DNA of 64,000 nucleotides from Torymus aiolomorphi. Lineage: Eukaryota > Arthropoda > Insecta > Hymenoptera > Torymidae. Below the pieces are notes generated by a model, which saw only the letters and a list, made by a program, of their open reading frames with translations, did no database searches and had not been told where the DNA came from. Below are positions 35,107-45,690 of this stretch, piece by piece (positions within the stretch are counted from its first letter, which is position 1; each line of letters opens with the position of its first letter). The translations under genes were made by a program, and so were the position numbers. The stretch covers positions 247,012,930-247,076,929 of the forward strand of contig CM070874.1 in assembly GCA_036365515.1 (NCBI GenBank), read 5' to 3'.

Positions 35107-35161
35107 AAGGAATCATTGAGAAAGCAAGTATAGCATAATATCAGTTTGTTTTTTTTTTTTA

Positions 35162-35891
35162 ATTATAGTACTTATAAAATTAGCGCATATAATGAAATAA
35201 TTTTTAAAAACGAAAATTTTACTTGCCATGTTTTCTGGAAAAAAATATCTCAAATACAAGTAAAATTTGAATTCTATACAAGAGAACGAAAATTGTGGTA
35301 AAAAAATGTGTGTAGAATAATAATATAATGAAAGAAATTTTACATACGTTAAACAAAAAGAAAATGCAAGCGGGGACCGAACTTGGATCCAAAAGATTAG
35401 GGCAAAAGTAGCTGCGCGCCTTAGCCGCCACGGCTACTGCTACCGACATCAATATGTAACACTTTAATCGTTTATGTTTATCTTCTCCCCTTCGCGCTTG
35501 GGTTGCAATTTAGAATTTGGGTTTTGTAGCTTTGACTTTAAAATTCCGTTCATTTGCGTGTAATTAGTAAAATGTTCGACCGAGTGGCGATTGTCAGGCC
35601 GCTCGGCCGTTGTCGGATTGTTGCGGGAGAAGTAAACAGACGGCAACCGCGAGGCGCGCCGAGGCCGCCGAGCCCAGCTCCAGTATACACAAGTTCGGTA
35701 TACGCACACTAAGCTGCCGAGCAGTCGTCTCCCGCTTCCCCCGCCCTGCGCCATGTGCACGTTTCAACGACAAATCAGTAAATTGTGGACATGGTTCGAT
35801 ACTTTGGCCGCGAGAGGCAGCAGCGCACCGCGCGCGGAAATCTACCTCACTTTTTTCCGGGGCGCTGGCAATCTCTCTATTCATCTCTGAT
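35162..35891 (-). repeat. Maverick right terminal inverted repeat
   Basis: 730 bp, the reverse complement of the left TIR minus its two insertions. It contains the second tRNA-like segment at 35365-35444. It ends with the reverse complement of ATCAGAGATGAATAGAG at 35891. Confidence 0.9.
35365..35444 (-). repeat. tRNA-like sequence in the right Maverick TIR
   Basis: Inverted counterpart of 21348-21427, with A-box- and B-box-like motifs kept (gtggcggctaaggcg; aagttcggtcccc). Confidence 0.5.
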
Positions 35892-35939
35892 AATATATCG
35901 TAAACAATGCTTTTGTAGTCACGGATCTTGTTATTTTGT

Positions 35940-36274
35940 AGAAAGTGTAAACCAGATATTTTGTTTTTTATGATTTGAATTATGTGTTTTTCCCAGTTTA
36001 AAAATGAGTCAATTATTACACATAAATATTTGTAAGATTGTACACAATTTTCAGTTTTATCTTTGATCTTGACTTCAACTTAAGTTGGTATACTGTCACT
36101 GTAATTGCCAAAAGTCAAACATGTCGTTTTATCTACATTTAACGATAATTTATTTAGTGATAGCCAAATTTCAATTTTTTCCAAGTTTCATTTATAATTT
36201 TTTGTACTTACTGATACTATTACGGTAATATCATCAGCATACGATAATATAATTTCAGTAGGAATTATGCTAAC
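35940..36274 (-). pseudogene. LINE-A reverse transcriptase, catalytic part
   Basis: On the minus strand IILSYADDITVIVS (motif C, at about 36245-36205) is followed by WLSLNKLSLNVDKTTCLTF and a YKYLCVIIDSFLNWEKH segment, the RT thumb of a jockey/CR1-type LINE. It stops against the Maverick end. The preceding RT sequence is on the far side of the element at 36275-42774, at 42785-43078. This is the 3' piece of LINE-A. Confidence 0.75.
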
Positions 36275-36551
36275 TAGGAGAGACCGCGAACTCCGGATCA
36301 CGGATTCGGCTGAAACTTTGCGATATTTTTTTGGATGTCGAAATATAAAGAAAGCTACAATATTTGACCCTACCGCTCAAACAAAACTGAAAATACTGAA
36401 AACTGTGTTCTGCGCCTTTTTAGCTTTATTTTGAAAAGAGACTTGAAAAAAACCTCTTCTTGAAACGGTAACCATTTAACTCCGGGAAGTTAAATATAAT
36501 TTCAAAAATAGAAAATAAAACTAGAAAAAAATGAGCTTTCATTTGCTTTTT

Positions 36552-37061
36552 TATAAACATATCAGAGACAACAAGAGCAGATTATTTATTGGTTATCAGA
36601 GTTGTAGAGTATTCGATATTATAAATTCTTATCCTTGCGATAAATGTTCAAGATTTGGGCATAACAGTAAAAAATGCAAGAATGAAGACACGTGTTCTAA
36701 GTGCAATGGAAATCACATAACCTCAAAGTGTACTAGTGAAATTATGAAATGTCCGAACTGTGTTTTTTGCAATGAAAAATATAAAACTAATTATAATACA
36801 AACCATTGTGCAATCGACAGTGATCTATGTGAAATATTAAAATCCAAAATTAAAAAATATATAGATGTGACTAATTACCCTGTGCAACCTCCCTTCCAAC
36901 GGTATTTTGGTAAGGTAGATCGCGCAATAAATCAACAATCGATAACACCAAGAAGAGTAATAACAACAAGCAGCGATTCGACAAGCTCACAGCGCTCATC
37001 ACTGCCAGCGATACCAGGGACATCTAAAAAAGCTACCACTGCAAACTTACATGGAAAATAA
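36552..37061 (+). pseudogene. LINE-B ORF1 C-terminal part with CCHC zinc knuckles
   Basis: An open frame with YPCDKCSRFGHNSKKC and TCSKCNGNHITSKC, two CCHC-type knuckles that bind element RNA, and a third Cys-rich segment MKCPNCVFCNEKYK. A Ser/Thr-rich tail ends at 37061. The N-terminus is missing because the element is 5'-truncated. The stop codon overlaps the ORF2 start at 37051 by 11 bases, typical of two-ORF LINEs. Closely related to the LINE-A ORF1 segment at 57703-58262. Confidence 0.8.
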
Positions 37062-37475
37062 CTTTAATCTAATTGAGGACTTACAGAATGAAATAATTAA
37101 TACTGACTATAATTGCGATGATCTTAGTGAACTAAATAGATGTATGGCTTTTGAAAAGGAAGTAATTTTAAACGTAAATATAAGGAGTTTAAATGCGAAC
37201 GTTCATAAACTATTAGTATTCCTGAAGAGTCTAGTGATAAAACCTTGTATTACTGTGTGCACTGAAACATGGAATTTGGAGCATTACGAATATTTTAGTA
37301 TACCGGGGTACAATATGTACTACAATAACAGTAAAATTAATATATCAGATGGACTGGTGATTTACGTAAGCGACTACTTAACTGATACGACAGAAGTATT
37401 AACTATAAATAACCTCAAAGTAATTAACTCTAAAATTGCAATTGAAAATAATAATGAAATTATGATATCCGCCCT
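37051..37475 (+). pseudogene. LINE-B ORF2, endonuclease N-terminal part
   Basis: From ATG 37051 the frame reaches EVILNVNIRSLNANVHKLLV and CITVCTETWNLEHYEYFSIP, the start of an apurinic-type endonuclease (Asn and Glu catalytic positions). It then runs into the inserted LTR at 37476 and stops at 37494. The continuation is at 40204. Confidence 0.8.
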
Positions 37476-37801
37476 TGTTTGGGAATTCAGCTAATTTGAA
37501 TTCCCGCGGTTAATCTGAGCTCGGCTCAACTCACTGTGCAGCCACGGAGCGGCAGCACCTCGCGGCGTCTCGGCGGAACAGCTGAGACGCTACACTGACT
37601 AAGGAGGTATATGCGCGATATCTCGGTCTTTCTCGCTCTCTCACATGCAAATGTGAGATAGGTGTTAATTTGAGTCGCGAAGTGACAAACTCAAAACCGA
37701 GAAGAAGGAAGTCGTTCATGGCCTCTCTCTCTGCTATCGGATCGGCACGAGGCGAGGAAGAAGACGAAAGTGCTCATTCAGTCTAGTTAGTCAGGACGGC
37801 G

Positions 37802-38875
37802 CACAGTGGGAAAAATGGACAAAATTCTTGTGACAACTCAATTCTCAACGAAACTTCACCAAAATTGGTGTACGTATTCAGAGGATACTACAGAACAACC
37901 TCTCACTGCAAAAATCATGTTTTTGTATTCATAAAAATTTTGAGGTTAGGTACGGACCTTATAACGATATTTATACAGGCCATGTAGACTAAAGACATAA
38001 ATTACTTGATAAATGATAAACATAAATACATAAATCTTAAACCCAACAAAGCCAAGCCCACAAAACTCATAAACCCTAAACCCATAAACCCTAAACCCAT
38101 AAACCCTAAATCCATAAACCCTAAACCCATAAACCCTAAACCCATAAACCCTAAACCCATAAACCCTAAATCCATAAACCCTAAACCCATAAACCCTAAA
38201 CCCATAAACCCTAAACCCATAAACCCTAAACCCATAAACCCTAAACCCATAAACCCTAAATCCATAAACCCTAAACCCATAAACCCTAAACCCATAAACC
38301 CTAAACCCATAAACCCTAAACCCATAAACCCTAAACCCATAAACCCTAAACCCATAAACCCTAAACCCATAAACCCTAAACCCATAAACCCTAAACCCAT
38401 AAACCCTAAACCCATAAACCCTAAACCCATAAACCCTAAACCCTAAACCCATAAACCCATAAACCCTAAACCCATAAACCCTAAACCCTAAACCCCTAAA
38501 CCCATAAACCCATAAACCCTAAACCCATAAACCCTAAACCCATAAACCCTAAACCCATAAACCCTAAACCCATAAACCCTAAACCCATAAACCCTAAACC
38601 CATAAACCCATAAACCCTAAACCCATAAACCCTAAACCTATGAACCCAGAACCCACAAACTTTTACGTATCTAAAGTACATAAAATAGATGATAGAGTTA
38701 GAATTTTTCCGTTAAAAATATATGATCGCCGCTATTTATTTTTGAGCAATATTATCGTAATTTTCGCAGTGACACATTATTCTCTAGAAGATTAAGAGTA
38801 TTTAAAAATAAAAATTATCAAGATTCGTCAAAAACTGAGCTGTCACAAGAATTTTGTCCATTTTTTCCCACTGTG
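37802..38875. mobile_element. Transib-like non-autonomous element
   Basis: The ends are inverted repeats of about 45 bp starting CACAGTGGGAAAAATGGACA on the left, with TTTTTTCCCACTGTG on the right. The flanks are cggcg on both sides (37797-37801, 38876-38880). A 5-bp CGNCG duplication with CAC(A/G)(A/G)TG ends is the Transib signature, and CACAGTG equals the V(D)J heptamer. The interior is non-coding and dominated by a minisatellite. It lies within the solo LTR. Confidence 0.75.
38044..38650. repeat. 15-bp minisatellite ccctaaacccataaa, about 38 copies
   Basis: Nearly perfect tandem ccctaaacccataaa units with rare t-for-c changes and a few shortened units at the right end. It contains the heptamer CCCTAAA. 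Long open frames on both strands (GFRVYGFRVY, INPKPINPKP) are products of the repeat. Confidence 0.95.
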
Positions 38876-40198
38876 CGGCGTGCTCGCCACGAGGCCGCAT
38901 GGCCGACTCACACGGCATTCTCGCGCAGTCGAGTAAAATTCTCTCTCTGAAGTCGGACTCGTGGAGAACATCAGTGTGCACGTTCGGCAACTCTCACACG
39001 GAATCTCTTAGGCAGCAGTGTCTATCACACAGAACTTCTCACACGGCGGTGATGCCCATGCGGCATCTCCTCGTGTAGCAGTGCTGCTCGCCCGGCGTCT
39101 CATCAAATGGCATTTCTCACCGGCTCGCTGCATCTAGTTGGCCATGAGGCGGCCGCGGCACCTCTCAACAACCACTACGCAACACTCAACTGCTGCTTTC
39201 TCAACTATGGTTTTTATCTGGCTGCCCTCCTCGGCTGCTCGCATCCTCGCACTCATCTCAACGGCTTCCTCACGTGATCATCTCAACTTACGGCTTTTCT
39301 CAACTGCACATCATCGTAGCGGAGTCACCATCACAGGAACAACTCATCAGCGTAGACTACTAATATAATAGCTACGTATGAGAAGTGACTCTCGACGAAA
39401 GGTATACTCGCAGTAATTTAGAGCTACTCAAACGGCATCTTCTCAACGGCGCTCGATGCTTCGAGCACACCACGAGACAGCAGCTCACGCAACCTATACT
39501 GCATGTTGGCGGCTGTTATCGGCGAGGAACCTAACTGGAATTCTCAACTGGAATTTTCTCATCTGGCGCAACTCATCTGCTGCTGCATCATCGGATTCTC
39601 TCACGCATTCCGGAGGAATACAATCACTGCAAACCCAGGTAACCACTCACACATGCGGCCATTTTATACAAAAGTGCGCTGCTACACGGAAGCTTAACCA
39701 AGCTGTATAGCGGGAATTACTCAGCCACGATTAGATCAATAATATCTAATCGTGGCATCTCATTGAAAACACAACCACCATAAAATCAATAATACTTTAT
39801 TGTGGTGTTTATTGTATGGTTATAACTCTCATCAGTGATTGGCAACGTGTCTCAGCAAACTCACCCACACTCACACAGTAAAACTCAAACACTCAAATTG
39901 TAACACTCACACACTCAACCAATTATTGTAAGACTCATACACTCAAATTGTAATACTCAAACACTCAACGAATAATATTGTAACAGTTATACACACATTT
40001 TATATCGACTTTAATTAATTCTTACAACCAACTTTTCAATCAATTTTAAATGCTTCTTCATGTAAATATGTAATAGTAATTTATATTTTATAGTTATTGT
40101 GAATATATTATAGTTTTAATTTACCAAAGTGTTTTGGCTCAATTTATTTGTAAACACCCACAGCATGTCCTCATTATAAATTATGGCATTCTCAAACA

Positions 40199-41987
40199 GC
40201 CCTGTATAGATCACACGACATTAGTAAATCGGAATTTCTATTAATACTCAAGAACTTGATAAATAATAACAGTAAATATAAAAATAACCTCATAATAGGG
40301 GACTTTAACTTTGATATTTCTAATCATGAATCAATCAACCAAGAATTTTTGCATATTTTATTAGAGCATGGTTACTGTCCAGGCTTTCGAAATATTACCA
40401 GACCATCTGATAGAAACAACAATTCAGGAACATGCATAGACAATAGTTTTATTAAGCTAGATAAAATTAACTATAAAACTTTCATTTTAAAAATTCCGCT
40501 TAATGATCATTTTCCGATTTTCATGTCCATAAATAAGATAAAATAGTGATAAAATAGTGCAGCCAAGAAATGAGAAAATAAAACTCCCACCAATGAACAG
40601 AAAAAGTATTTTTATTACTCCAACAAACTATATGGAAGTCTATAATATTATTAACAACATGGACAATAAAAAAGGTGGAATTGATAATATCAATACAAAA
40701 ACATTAAAAACTCCAAGTGTCCACATAGTTGATCAACTTGTTCACTATCAACTTGTTGTAATCTATGTATCGAAAAGGTAACGTGGCCAGATGCTTTAAA
40801 AATAGCGGAAGTAATACCAATACACAAAGCTAAAGAAAAACATATCCCTACCAATTACAGACCTATTTCGCTAATATCAAATATTGCAAATATTTTTGAA
40901 AAAATTATACACAATAGAATTACTAACTTTATCAATGCATGCGATCTGCTAACAAAAAATCAATATGGTTTCAGGAAAAATAGAAGTACTAAAGATGCAC
41001 TATTTCAATTATCCAATATGATATACAACAACATTGACACTAGCACTCCTATTGCGATAACTTTCCTAGACTTTCCTAAAGCATAATTATGGAATAAGAG
41101 GAAATGCTTATAATCTATTAAGAAGCTACCTCACTAATAGGCATCAAAGAGTGAAATTAAACAACAAAACCAGCCAATTTGAATCAGTAACAACGGGAGT
41201 CCCACAGGGTACTACATTGGGACCGTTACTATTTATACTATACATCAACGACTTATTATTATACATGCCGGAAGACACAATCATATCGTATGCTGATGAT
41301 ACTGCTGTTATTCAACAGTTAAAACATGGCATGAAGTACAGTAAAAAATGAATGACTTTTTACGAAAAATATCTAAATGGTTAGCTCTCAATAAACTCTC
41401 GTTAAACACTGATAAAACAGTGTATATGGAATTTGGTAGTCAAAGCGATAACACTCCGAAAAACTTAAACATCAATATTAATAGTACAAAACTCAAAAGA
41501 GTAGAAAGTACCAAATATCTAGGTATAATCTTTGACAGTAACATGAGATGGAACGAACACATTGTTTACGTGTACAACAAAACTAAATATCTCATTTTCA
41601 TGTTTTATAAACTAACGAAGATTATGTCAACAGACTGCTTACGCCTATTTCATATACTACGCCTTTTTCCACAGTGTCATTTCCTACGGTATAATAGCCT
41701 GGGGAGGTGCGTATGCGGACAGTATCAATTTGCTCAAAAGACTACAAATCAGATTACTAAAAATAGTTAATAAAAATAAATTTATCACTAATAATAAAAA
41801 TCCTATGTACTTAGATCAAGTTTTTGAGTATGAATCACTAGATTATCATTACAATGAATTAAAGTTAATATACCTTAGCTCCAATAAAACTACAAGAAAT
41901 AAAAGTATTCAGATTCCTAAAAGGCTCAAAACCATTAGCATTAAAAACAGTTTTATTAGAGCAATAATCGCTTACCCAACGATTTAA
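40199..41987 (+). pseudogene. LINE-B ORF2, endonuclease C-terminus and RT
   Basis: After the LTR the endonuclease ends with NNLIIGDFNFDIS, GTCIDNSFIKL and PLNDHFPIFMS (catalytic D-H). The RT follows in several frames: IPTNYRPISLISNIANIFEK, NQYGFRKNRSTKDALF, AITFLDF (motif A, then a small deletion near 41085), TTGVPQGTTLGPLLFILYIN (motif B), TIISYADDTAVI (motif C), and the thumb from 41348 (KWLALNKLSLNTDKTVYMEF). Frame breaks occur near 40550, 40780, 41090, 41345 and 41730. Jockey/CR1-type. Not functional. Confidence 0.85.
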
Positions 41988-42329
41988 AGACCATTAGTAG
42001 CATACATAGTAAAAAAAGGAAGCTAAAGAAATGGGTAAAAGAAAACATTTAGAAACATTTAGAAATAAAAGCAACCTAGATATTTTTATATTGAAAATGA
42101 GATATTTTTATATTGAAAAGTTTAATTACATTTGTTATATTATATTATATTTTGTTACAAAACTTATATTTCTATCTAGAATCTTAGGTTAAGTTAGATT
42201 TAAGAATACCGAACCAGCGAACAAGAAAACAATTCCTCTGCTGGATTATACATCCTGTATAATGTAAACATGTACTTACCTTTTGTACTTACTCTGGTAA
42301 ATAAATAAATAAAAAAATAAAAAAAAGAA
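41988..42329 (+). other. LINE-B 3'UTR and A-rich tail
   Basis: AT-rich non-coding sequence ending in TAAA-type repeats and an A-rich run, followed by right-arm foldback sequence from 42330. Confidence 0.6.
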
Positions 42330-42784
42330 TTTTTTAAGAATTCAGAAGTGTTGATTCCTTCCGAAGTTATAAAAGTTTAAAATTGGGCATCGAAAGTACA
42401 TCAAAATATGCCGGCAGTCGAACAGTTTAATTTTAGGGATTAACCAGTGCATTTTTGATGCTCTATTTTATACTTTTATAATTTTGGAAGGAATCAACAT
42501 TTTTTAATTCTTAAAAAAGCACATGAAAGCTCATTTTCTCTAGTTTTATTTTCTATTTTTGAAATTATATTTAAGACTCCTCGGAGTTAAATGGTTACCG
42601 TTTCAACAAGAGGTTTTTTTCAAGCCTTTTTTCAAAATAAGCTAAAAAGACGCAGAACTTCAGTTTTTTTGAGCGTTAGGGTCTAATATTGCAGCTTTCT
42701 TTATATTTCTACATCCAAAAACATATCGCAAAGTTTGAGCCAAATCCGTGATCCGGAGTTTGCAGCCTGTCCTATTAAGATCAT

Positions 42785-43078
42785 TTACGTATAGGATAAA
42801 CTGTCACAGTTAGGAATTTAACTTTTTGGTACGTCAGTAAGGTAGTATATTAGGTCCAAAGCCCTTCTTCTTATTCCAATACAGTATAATTTGTCTGGTG
42901 GTATTTGATGGTCTAGTGTATAAAACATTTTAGCGAGATCGAGAAAAGTGATCATAGTTGGTTTACTTAAATCTAGGTTATCATACACTAAGTTAGTTAC
43001 ATAGTTTAGTGCACGTTTGGTACCTGTATTTCTCCTGAATTCAAACTGCTGAGATGATAAAATATTATGTTTATCATA
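42785..43078 (-). pseudogene. LINE-A reverse transcriptase, motif A region
   Basis: On the minus strand QQFEFRRNTGTKRALNYV is followed by PTMITFLDLAKMFYT (motif A, with F-Y-T in place of the usual F-D-T), then IGIRRRALDLIYYL, and finally FILYVNDL next to the foldback element. It is followed in element order by 36274-35940. The RT N-terminal segment expected before it is missing. Confidence 0.75.
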
Positions 43079-43448
43079 TCACGGTCTGCTGAGGATTAGG
43101 GCAAACCGAGAGTGGGAAAAACTACTTACATTACTTTTCTACCAAGTGGACAAGCACAATATACTTAAGATATTCACATACGCAATAATAATCCAGAATC
43201 TTCAAAATAAAATACAAGACTTTTTTTTAACTCCACAGTTTATTTATAATTTGTCTTTCGACAAAAAATTTCTACAATATATATTTACATAACATGTGAG
43301 TACTTTCCCATCGGACTATACTCTTACAACTTAGACTAATATTACATGTATGTGATCTGGCACTGCTTATTATTTTAATTATAATTAGGGTTTGCGTTCA
43401 TAAGTATTGAGAATTATTTACATGTAAATATTTGAATTTATATTAAAA
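43079..43448. repeat. Dispersed repeat, copy 1
   Basis: The first 120 bp (atcacggtctgctgagga, agggcaaaccgagagtg, ccaagtggacaa) recur at 59241-59345 with about 80% identity. The remainder is AT-rich and only loosely similar. It could be an LTR end; the type is not decided. Confidence 0.5.
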
Positions 43449-43754
43449 TGTTACTTTTTTTTCAGCCTTGAATTTATAGGTATATTTGTTAGTATTTCAG
43501 TTACGAATTTGTTTGGGTGTACAGTTAATCTGTTTTTATATTTACTGCAATGTATAACTATTTCTTCCTAGACAGATGGTATTTTTAAATCATTTCTAAT
43601 GATTTCATTAGGAACAAACAAAGGCGTGATGACTATATTCCTTAGTGTTTTAGATTGAAATCGTTTAATTATATCAATATTTGAATTCGATGCAGTTCCC
43701 CACAATTGTATGCCATAAGTCCATACAGGTTTTAGAATACTTGAATAAAGAAGA
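43449..43754 (-). pseudogene. LINE-C RT C-terminal domain, 3' piece
   Basis: Minus-strand reading in shifting frames gives LLYSSILKPVWTYGIQLWGT, then ASNSNIDIIKRFQSKTLRNI and FVPNEIIRNDLKIPSV, the conserved C-terminal stretch of jockey-clade ORF2. It joins 44851-45265 across the mariner. Confidence 0.7.
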
Positions 43755-44850
43755 TTGGATTCTTGAATGAGTTCTCGCTGTTTCCTAACATATAGCGTTA
43801 CCAGGACTAAGTGAATGTAATTTCAGATGCTAACGCATCTATAAGGAACAACTGTCGGTAAGCTTGAACTTAAGTGTATGTTAGTTCGCCATAATGTAAA
43901 CAGCGTTTTTTGTTCTTACTACTAAAAGTGTCAAGTTTTGTGCTAAGTAAAGAGTATTTGCGGGGAATTTTATTGCACTATTTTATTTAAAAAAATCTGC
44001 AGCTGAAACGCACAGGATTCTTGTTGAAACTTACGGTGACCATGCTCTGTTGGAAACGGCATGCAGAGACTGGCTTCGACGCTTCAAAAATAACGATTTT
44101 GATCTTGGAGATAAAGAACATGATGGTGCACCAAAAAAGTTTGAAGACGAAGAATTGGAGGAATTACTAAAAGAAGAATCATGTCGTGACTGATGAAAAG
44201 TGGATACAGTACGATAATTCTAAGCGTAAAAAATCGTGGGGTAAGCCCGGCCATACATCAACATCATCCGCAAAGCCAAATATCCATGGTTCGAAGTTTC
44301 TCCTCTGCATTTGGTGGGATCAGCAGAGTGTAATTTATTATGACCTGCTGAAACCGAACGAAACTATCACGGGAGATCGCTATCGACTGCAATTGATGTG
44401 TATGAACCCAGCCCTAAAGGAAAAACGGCCGCTGTACGAGCAGAGACACGACAAGGTGATTTTGTTACATGACAATGCTCGGCCACATGTTGCAAAAGTC
44501 GTCAAAGAAACTTTGGAGGCGCTTCAATGGGATGTCCTACCTCACCCACTGTATAGCCCAGATATTGCTCCTTCCGACTACCACTTGTTCCGGTGAATGG
44601 CTCATGGCTTGGCTGAGCAGCACTTCCATTCTTATGAAGATGCCGAAAATGGCTCGATTCTTGGATAGCTTCACAAGACAAGCAGTTCTTTCGAGATAGA
44701 ATCCGTAAATTGCTAGAAAGATGGGAGAAAGTAGTGACTAGTGATGGGCAATATTTTGAGTGACATGCTTTTTACTACATACTTTAAATAAAGCATCAAT
44801 TTTCACAAAAAAAAAAAAAAAAAACAGCGAGAACTTATTCATGGTTCCAA
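43755..44850 (+). mobile_element. mariner element 1, internally deleted
   Basis: The TIRs are about 29 bp: TTGGATTCTTGAATGAGTTC at the left and the reverse complement of TTGGAACCATGAATAAGTTC at the right (44822-44850). TA follows on the right. An A18 run lies just inside the right TIR. The insertion splits the LINE-C RT. Confidence 0.75.
43965..44596 (+). pseudogene. mariner transposase, internal deletion and early stop
   Basis: Cut-and-paste transposase with a D,D34D triad. The N-terminal HTH part reads SAAETHRILVETYGDHALLE and WLRRFKNNDFDLGDKEH. A deletion at about 44175 then joins it, out of frame, to VTDEKWIQYDNSKRKKSWGK, which is the region just after the first catalytic Asp motif. The second Asp (VILLHDNARPHVAKVV) and third (YSPDIAPSDYHLFR) are present. 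The frame stops at 44596, before the last 60-70 residues, which are readable but shifted (to about 44760). Non-functional. Confidence 0.85.
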
Positions 44851-45265
44851 TAGTTTGTTTTCTAGTGTCAGCTGAGATTTACTCGCAAGATGTCAGTATA
44901 TTTTTCTAATTTTCAGATTTAGGTGTTTACGCTTAGCGCATATATGGAGTTGCCAAGTCAATCGACGATCAAGGTGCATTCCCAGATACTTAACTTCCTT
45001 ACTTTGTAGTCTAAACTTGTCATTAAGAATTATCGGAGGGCATGCTTCCTTGCGTAGCGTAAATGTGCCTTGTATGGATTTTGACTCATTGACTTTAATC
45101 CTCCACTGATTAAACCATTTTTGAATCTTATTGAGGTAATTCTGCAGTTGATTTGAGGTAATCTTGGCGCAAGGATTAGTAGACAGAATTGCTGTGTCAT
45201 CTGACTTACAAGGGGAGCACCAGGAATGCGGATCCTGGATTTGGCTAAAACTGTAGGAGGTACTT
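44851..45265 (-). pseudogene. LINE-C RT motif C and thumb
   Basis: The open frame contains KSDDTAILSTNP (motif C, usual A-D-D changed to S-D-D), IQKWFNQWRIKVNESKSIQG and VKYLGMHLDRRLTWQLHI. It joins the piece at 43754-43449. The RT upstream of motif C is absent. Confidence 0.75.
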
Positions 45266-45279
45266 AGCCATGGCCAATA

Positions 45280-45690
45280 ATGAGACACGTGTCTCAGGGT
45301 TTTTGTGAATGGGCCTTTCTTCCGAGACCCAAGCTATTTTATATCTAAAATGAACAATTTTCGATAAAAATGGAGTCTCTTTCTTTAGTTATAGCTTTTT
45401 GAATATTTCAGTCATACAAATAGACTAAAAAGTTTATGAAAGAAGGCAAAAAAAGTTTTAATTTAATCTGTTTCATTAAAAAATGTCGATTTTTTATAAG
45501 TTATAGGCTATCAAAGATAAAGTTAGAAGATAGTTTAAAATACCACCCGTTAAATGCTAGAAAAAAAAAATGAGAAATTTTGAGTGATTTTCTTACTGTA
45601 TTTTTGATAGCCTATAACTTTTTAAAAAATCGACATTTTTTAATGAAACACAGCTTAAATTAAAGCTTTTTTTGCCATCTTTCAGAAACT
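45280..45690. mobile_element. Foldback element inside LINE-C
   Basis: Arms of about 90 bp at 45425-45510 and 45597-45690 are inverted copies (gataggctatcaaag-type, cgattttttataagttata, atgaaacagattaaattaa). A 16-bp perfect palindrome tgagacacgtgtctca lies at 45281-45296. It separates the endonuclease from RT motif C, where about 1.2 kb of LINE is missing. Confidence 0.6.

Larger units (their letters stand above)
37476..40198. mobile_element. Solo LTR of about 1.64 kb (plus a Transib-like insertion)
   Basis: A 5-bp duplication gccct flanks it (37471-37475 and 40199-40203). The ends are TGTTTGGGAATTC and GGCATTCTCAAACA, i.e. TG...CA with a 6-bp inversion (TGTTTG/CAAACA). The LINE-B reading resumes exactly after the second gccct. 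No gag or pol is inside, so it is a solo LTR. Removing the nested element (1074 bp plus its 5-bp duplication) leaves 1644 bp. Internal actcaaacactcaaattgta repeats lie at about 39880-39990. Superfamily not decided. Confidence 0.75.
36552..42329 (+). mobile_element. LINE-B, 5'-truncated, interrupted by a solo LTR
   Basis: It starts in the C-terminal part of ORF1, runs through endonuclease and RT, and ends in an A-rich tail (aaataaataaataaaaaa, about 42297-42329). It lies inside the foldback element. A 2.7-kb LTR insertion splits the endonuclease at 37476-40198. Confidence 0.8.
36275..42774. mobile_element. Foldback TIR element inserted in LINE-A, itself carrying LINE-B
   Basis: Inverted arms of about 265 bp (36275-36545 and 42510-42774) share aactccggatcacggat, aactttgcgatat, aaatggttaccgtttca and ttctatttttgaaattatat. 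The outer ends read TAGGAGAG and TAGGACAG. The arms split the LINE-A RT between FILYVNDL (42800) and ILSYADD (36245). A second inverted repeat lies inside the right part (about 42346-42386 and 42470-42520). A TTA on each side may be a 3-bp duplication, as in PIF/Harbinger, but this is uncertain. Without LINE-B the element would be about 720 bp. Confidence 0.7.

Noticed and set aside
35594..35903. GC-rich ORFs in both Maverick TIRs (also 20420-21019)
   Set aside because: Non-coding TIR sequence; frames are not conserved between the two TIRs.
38044..38650. A true telomere
   Set aside because: The array lies inside a Transib-like element with clear target duplications, in the middle of nested insertions.
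38044..38650. A CRISPR-like array
   Set aside because: Repeats are directly adjacent without unique spacers and the genome is eukaryotic.
37946..38681. Long repetitive ORFs on both strands (GFRVYGFRVY, GLGFMGLGFM, INPKPINPKP)
   Set aside because: All arise from the 15-bp minisatellite, whose length is a multiple of three and so keeps every frame open.
44800..44825. A poly(A) tail implying retrotransposition of mariner 1
   Set aside because: The A-run is inside matching 29-bp TIRs, so the copy is a normal DNA transposon with a homopolymer.
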